Of a stretch of 7,809 bases of DNA, positions 6,136 to 7,809 are shown piece after piece. Position 1 is the first letter of the stretch. Each line of letters starts with the position of its first letter. The DNA is from Prevotellaceae bacterium (GTDB taxonomy: Bacteria; Bacteroidota; Bacteroidia; Bacteroidales; UBA932): NCBI GenBank assembly GCA_031284065.1, contig JAITAP010000160.1:1-7809 (forward strand), in the 5' to 3' direction. Below the pieces are notes generated by a model that worked only from the letters and a program-made list of their open reading frames with translations, was not told the DNA's origin and made no database searches. Position numbers and translations under genes: made by a program.

Positions 6136-7137
6136 GTGTACGGATTCAATGATATAATTTTTGCACATCCCAAATTTTTGTGGCTGCTGCTGCTGATTCC
6201 GCTGCTGGCGGCGTGGTACGTCTTTGTGAGCAACCGGCGCAGGGCAACGCTGCAAATATCGAGCATCGGCGGGTTGCTTGGCGTAAAAAAAGGGCTGCGC
6301 TACTACCTGCAACACGTGCCCTTTGGCTTGTGCTGCGTGGCGCTTGCGTGCATTTTCGCTGCGCTTGCGCGGCCGCAATCAACCACCAAGTCGGAGAGCA
6401 TTTACACCGAAGGAATTGACATCGTTATTGCGCTCGACATATCGGGCAGCATGTTAGCCCGCGATTTTACCCCCGACCGCCTGCAAGCCGCAAAGGACAT
6501 CGGCACACAGTTCATTGCCGACCGCGCCAACGACCGCATCGGGCTGGTGGTGTTTGCCGGCGAAAGCTTTACGCAGTGCCCGCTCACCACCGACCGCATC
6601 ACGCTCATCAACCTGATGAAGGACGTGGAGTGCGGAATGATTGAGGATGGCACGGCCATTGGCAACGGGCTGGCAACCGCAGTAGCCCGCCTCAAGGACA
6701 GCAAATCGGTTAGCCGCGTGGTGATACTGCTCACCGACGGCGTGAACAATCGCGGAGAGGTGGCGCCGCTAACCGCCGCAGAAATTGCCAAAACATACGG
6801 CATACGGGTTTACACCATCGGCATTGGCACTATCGGCACAGCCCCCTACCCTGCCATGACGCCTTTTGGCATACAGCTGCAACAGGTGCCGGTGGAAATA
6901 GATGAGGATATGCTGCGCAAAATTGCCGAAATGACCGACGGACGGTATTTCCGCGCCACAAGCAACACCAAGCTGCTCGAAATTTACGGGGAAATAAACA
7001 AGCTGGAGCGCGACAAGGTCGAAGTTGATTCGCTCATACGCCACAAGGAAGAGTACACGCCCTTTGCCCTGCTGGCGCTGGGGTGCCTGCTGCTTGAGCT
7101 GCTCCTGAGGCTGACGGTCTTGAGAAGAATACCGTGA
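6136..7137 (+). CDS. batA: BatA, vWA-domain inner-membrane protein
   Basis: BatA is a membrane-anchored vWA protein of the Bacteroides aerotolerance locus. Its precise activity is unsettled, with roles in oxygen tolerance, stress or virulence reported for the family. The 333-residue product starts at GTG 6136, the only suitable in-frame start near the conserved FAHPKFLWLLLLIPLLAAWYV (9-29) opening. Membrane helices lie at about 13-31, 61-78 and 309-326. The vWA domain has an intact metal site: DISGSM (101-106), T173 in DGTAIG, and D201 in LLTDG. The family block TIGIGTIGTAPYP (227-239) and TPFGIQLQQVPVEIDE (242-257) is complete, followed by DGRYFRATSNTKLLEIY. It lies 37 bases after the Fic gene. 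In related genomes batB normally follows, but here a CPBP gene does. Confidence 0.94.
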   Translation: MYGFNDIIFAHPKFLWLLLLIPLLAAWYVFVSNRRRATLQISSIGGLLGVKKGLRYYLQHVPFGLCCVALACIFAALARPQSTTKSESIYTEGIDIVIALDISGSMLARDFTPDRLQAAKDIGTQFIADRANDRIGLVVFAGESFTQCPLTTDRITLINLMKDVECGMIEDGTAIGNGLATAVARLKDSKSVSRVVILLTDGVNNRGEVAPLTAAEIAKTYGIRVYTIGIGTIGTAPYPAMTPFGIQLQQVPVEIDEDMLRKIAEMTDGRYFRATSNTKLLEIYGEINKLERDKVEVDSLIRHKEEYTPFALLALGCLLLELLLRLTVLRRIP

Positions 7138-7140
7138 GAG

Positions 7141-7196
7141 TTAAAAGTTAAAAACTAAAAACTAAAAACTAAAAGTTAAAAGCTAAGAGTTAAGAA
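7141..7196. repeat. Heptad repeat array downstream of batA (8 units)
   Basis: Eight uninterrupted 7-base units of pattern YTAARAR run here: TTAAAAG, TTAAAAA, CTAAAAA, CTAAAAA, CTAAAAG, TTAAAAG, CTAAGAG, TTAAGAA. The array begins three bases after the batA stop codon. Only A/G and C/T changes separate the units, so it looks like an expanded array that later mutated. Period and base composition match the arrays beside recR and the MoxR gene. Confidence 0.85.
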
Positions 7197-7264
7197 CGGA
7201 GAATAATTATTATGGATTTTAGGTACCATACTTACGGTAGTTACTTAATGTAAACCGGAAAAAC

Positions 7265-7809
7265 ATGAAAAATTATCAGCAATTTATCGTTTTCGTATGC
7301 CTCGTGAGCTGGGTGGTGGCGGGAATTGCCGTTTGGCTCGGAATGAGAAGTACAGAGGGTTTGGGCTACACGGTTTTTGCATCGGCTTACATGCTTATTC
7401 CGGCTGCCTGCGCCATTGCGCTGCAAAAAATACACAAAAAGCCAATTGCGCAGCCGCTAAAAATTTCGTTCAAATTTAACCGATGGTTTTTGATAGCCCT
7501 ACTCACACCGATAGTGTTAAGCTTTTTGGCGATGGGCGTAAATCTGCTTTTTTCGGGTACCAGCTTTTCGGTAACTTACGACGGATTGCTTTCCAAGCTA
7601 CCGGCGGAACAGGCAGAACAGGCACAGCAACAGCTATCAGAATTTTCGCCAATTTACTACTTGGCAATCCAGCTGGTTAGCGCAATTGTTGCCGGCTGCA
7701 CCATAAACGCTTTTTTTGCTTTGGGCGAAGAATTGGGCTGGCGCGGGTACTTGCTCACCGCTTTGAGCGGGAAAAAGTTTTGGACAGCCTCGCTTATCAT
7801 CGGCGCGAT
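7265..7809 (+). CDS. CPBP family intramembrane metalloprotease, 3' end cut by the window
   Basis: This is the N-terminal part (181 residues) of a CPBP-type (CAAX protease/bacteriocin-processing, Abi-like) membrane protein. The frame opens at ATG 7265 and is still open at the window end. Hydrophobic segments lie at about 5-26, 34-53, 73-96 and 130-153, with another starting near 171. The first catalytic motif EExGxRGY appears as EELGWRGY (155-162), with E155 and E156 as expected active-site residues. The later motifs (FxxxH and the last histidine) would lie beyond the window. A polar loop rich in Q and E (112-125, AEQAEQAQQQ) separates helices three and four. Members process or degrade membrane or prenylated substrates, and some give bacteriocin self-immunity; the substrate here is unknown. 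It is 127 bases from batA, so it may be a separate transcription unit. Confidence 0.9.
   Translation, partial: MKNYQQFIVFVCLVSWVVAGIAVWLGMRSTEGLGYTVFASAYMLIPAACAIALQKIHKKPIAQPLKISFKFNRWFLIALLTPIVLSFLAMGVNLLFSGTSFSVTYDGLLSKLPAEQAEQAQQQLSEFSPIYYLAIQLVSAIVAGCTINAFFALGEELGWRGYLLTALSGKKFWTASLIIGA

Overview
The window comes from a member of the Bacteroidetes (Bacteroidota), probably Bacteroidales-like. The main reason is a Bacteroides-aerotolerance (Bat) type locus: MoxR ATPase, DUF58 protein, signal-peptide/one-TM protein and BatA. Start codons lack clear Shine-Dalgarno sequences, and the intergenic regions are A/T-rich and repetitive while the genes are much more G/C-rich. The family-level taxonomy cannot be fixed from this sequence alone. 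All recognisable genes lie on the + strand.

Layout: (1) 1-661 is a gene-free, hairpin-dense stretch with many nested inverted repeats, ending in a short array of 7-base repeats. (2) 662-1294 is recR (recombination repair). (3) 1295-1593 is a spacer with no gene. (4) 1594-3564 holds a MoxR AAA+ ATPase and its DUF58/vWA partner. (5) 3597-3869 is a small zinc-ribbon protein that is not a usual part of this operon. (6) 3946-4911 is the signal-peptide, single-TM Bat-locus protein, resembling BatD/DUF4381. (7) 4905-5088 looks like a frameshifted coding remnant. (8) 5139-6098 is a Fic-domain protein with an N-terminal inhibitory motif and a C-terminal winged-helix-like tail; a neat palindromic operator candidate sits directly upstream. 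(9) 6136-7137 is BatA, a vWA membrane protein. (10) 7141-7196 is an eight-unit heptad array. (11) 7265 to the window end is the first part of a CPBP-family membrane protease.

The MoxR ATPase, DUF58 protein, the single-TM protein and BatA probably act together: a cytoplasmic AAA+ chaperone-like ring working with vWA proteins at the inner membrane on envelope or stress functions. The zinc-ribbon and Fic genes interrupt this otherwise conserved series, and a CPBP protease stands after batA where batB is usually expected. The most interesting points are the self-regulated-looking Fic insertion, the degenerate 7-base arrays that recur at gene borders in both orientations, and the palindromic element upstream of recR. 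No entirely new multi-gene system can be proven from this window.
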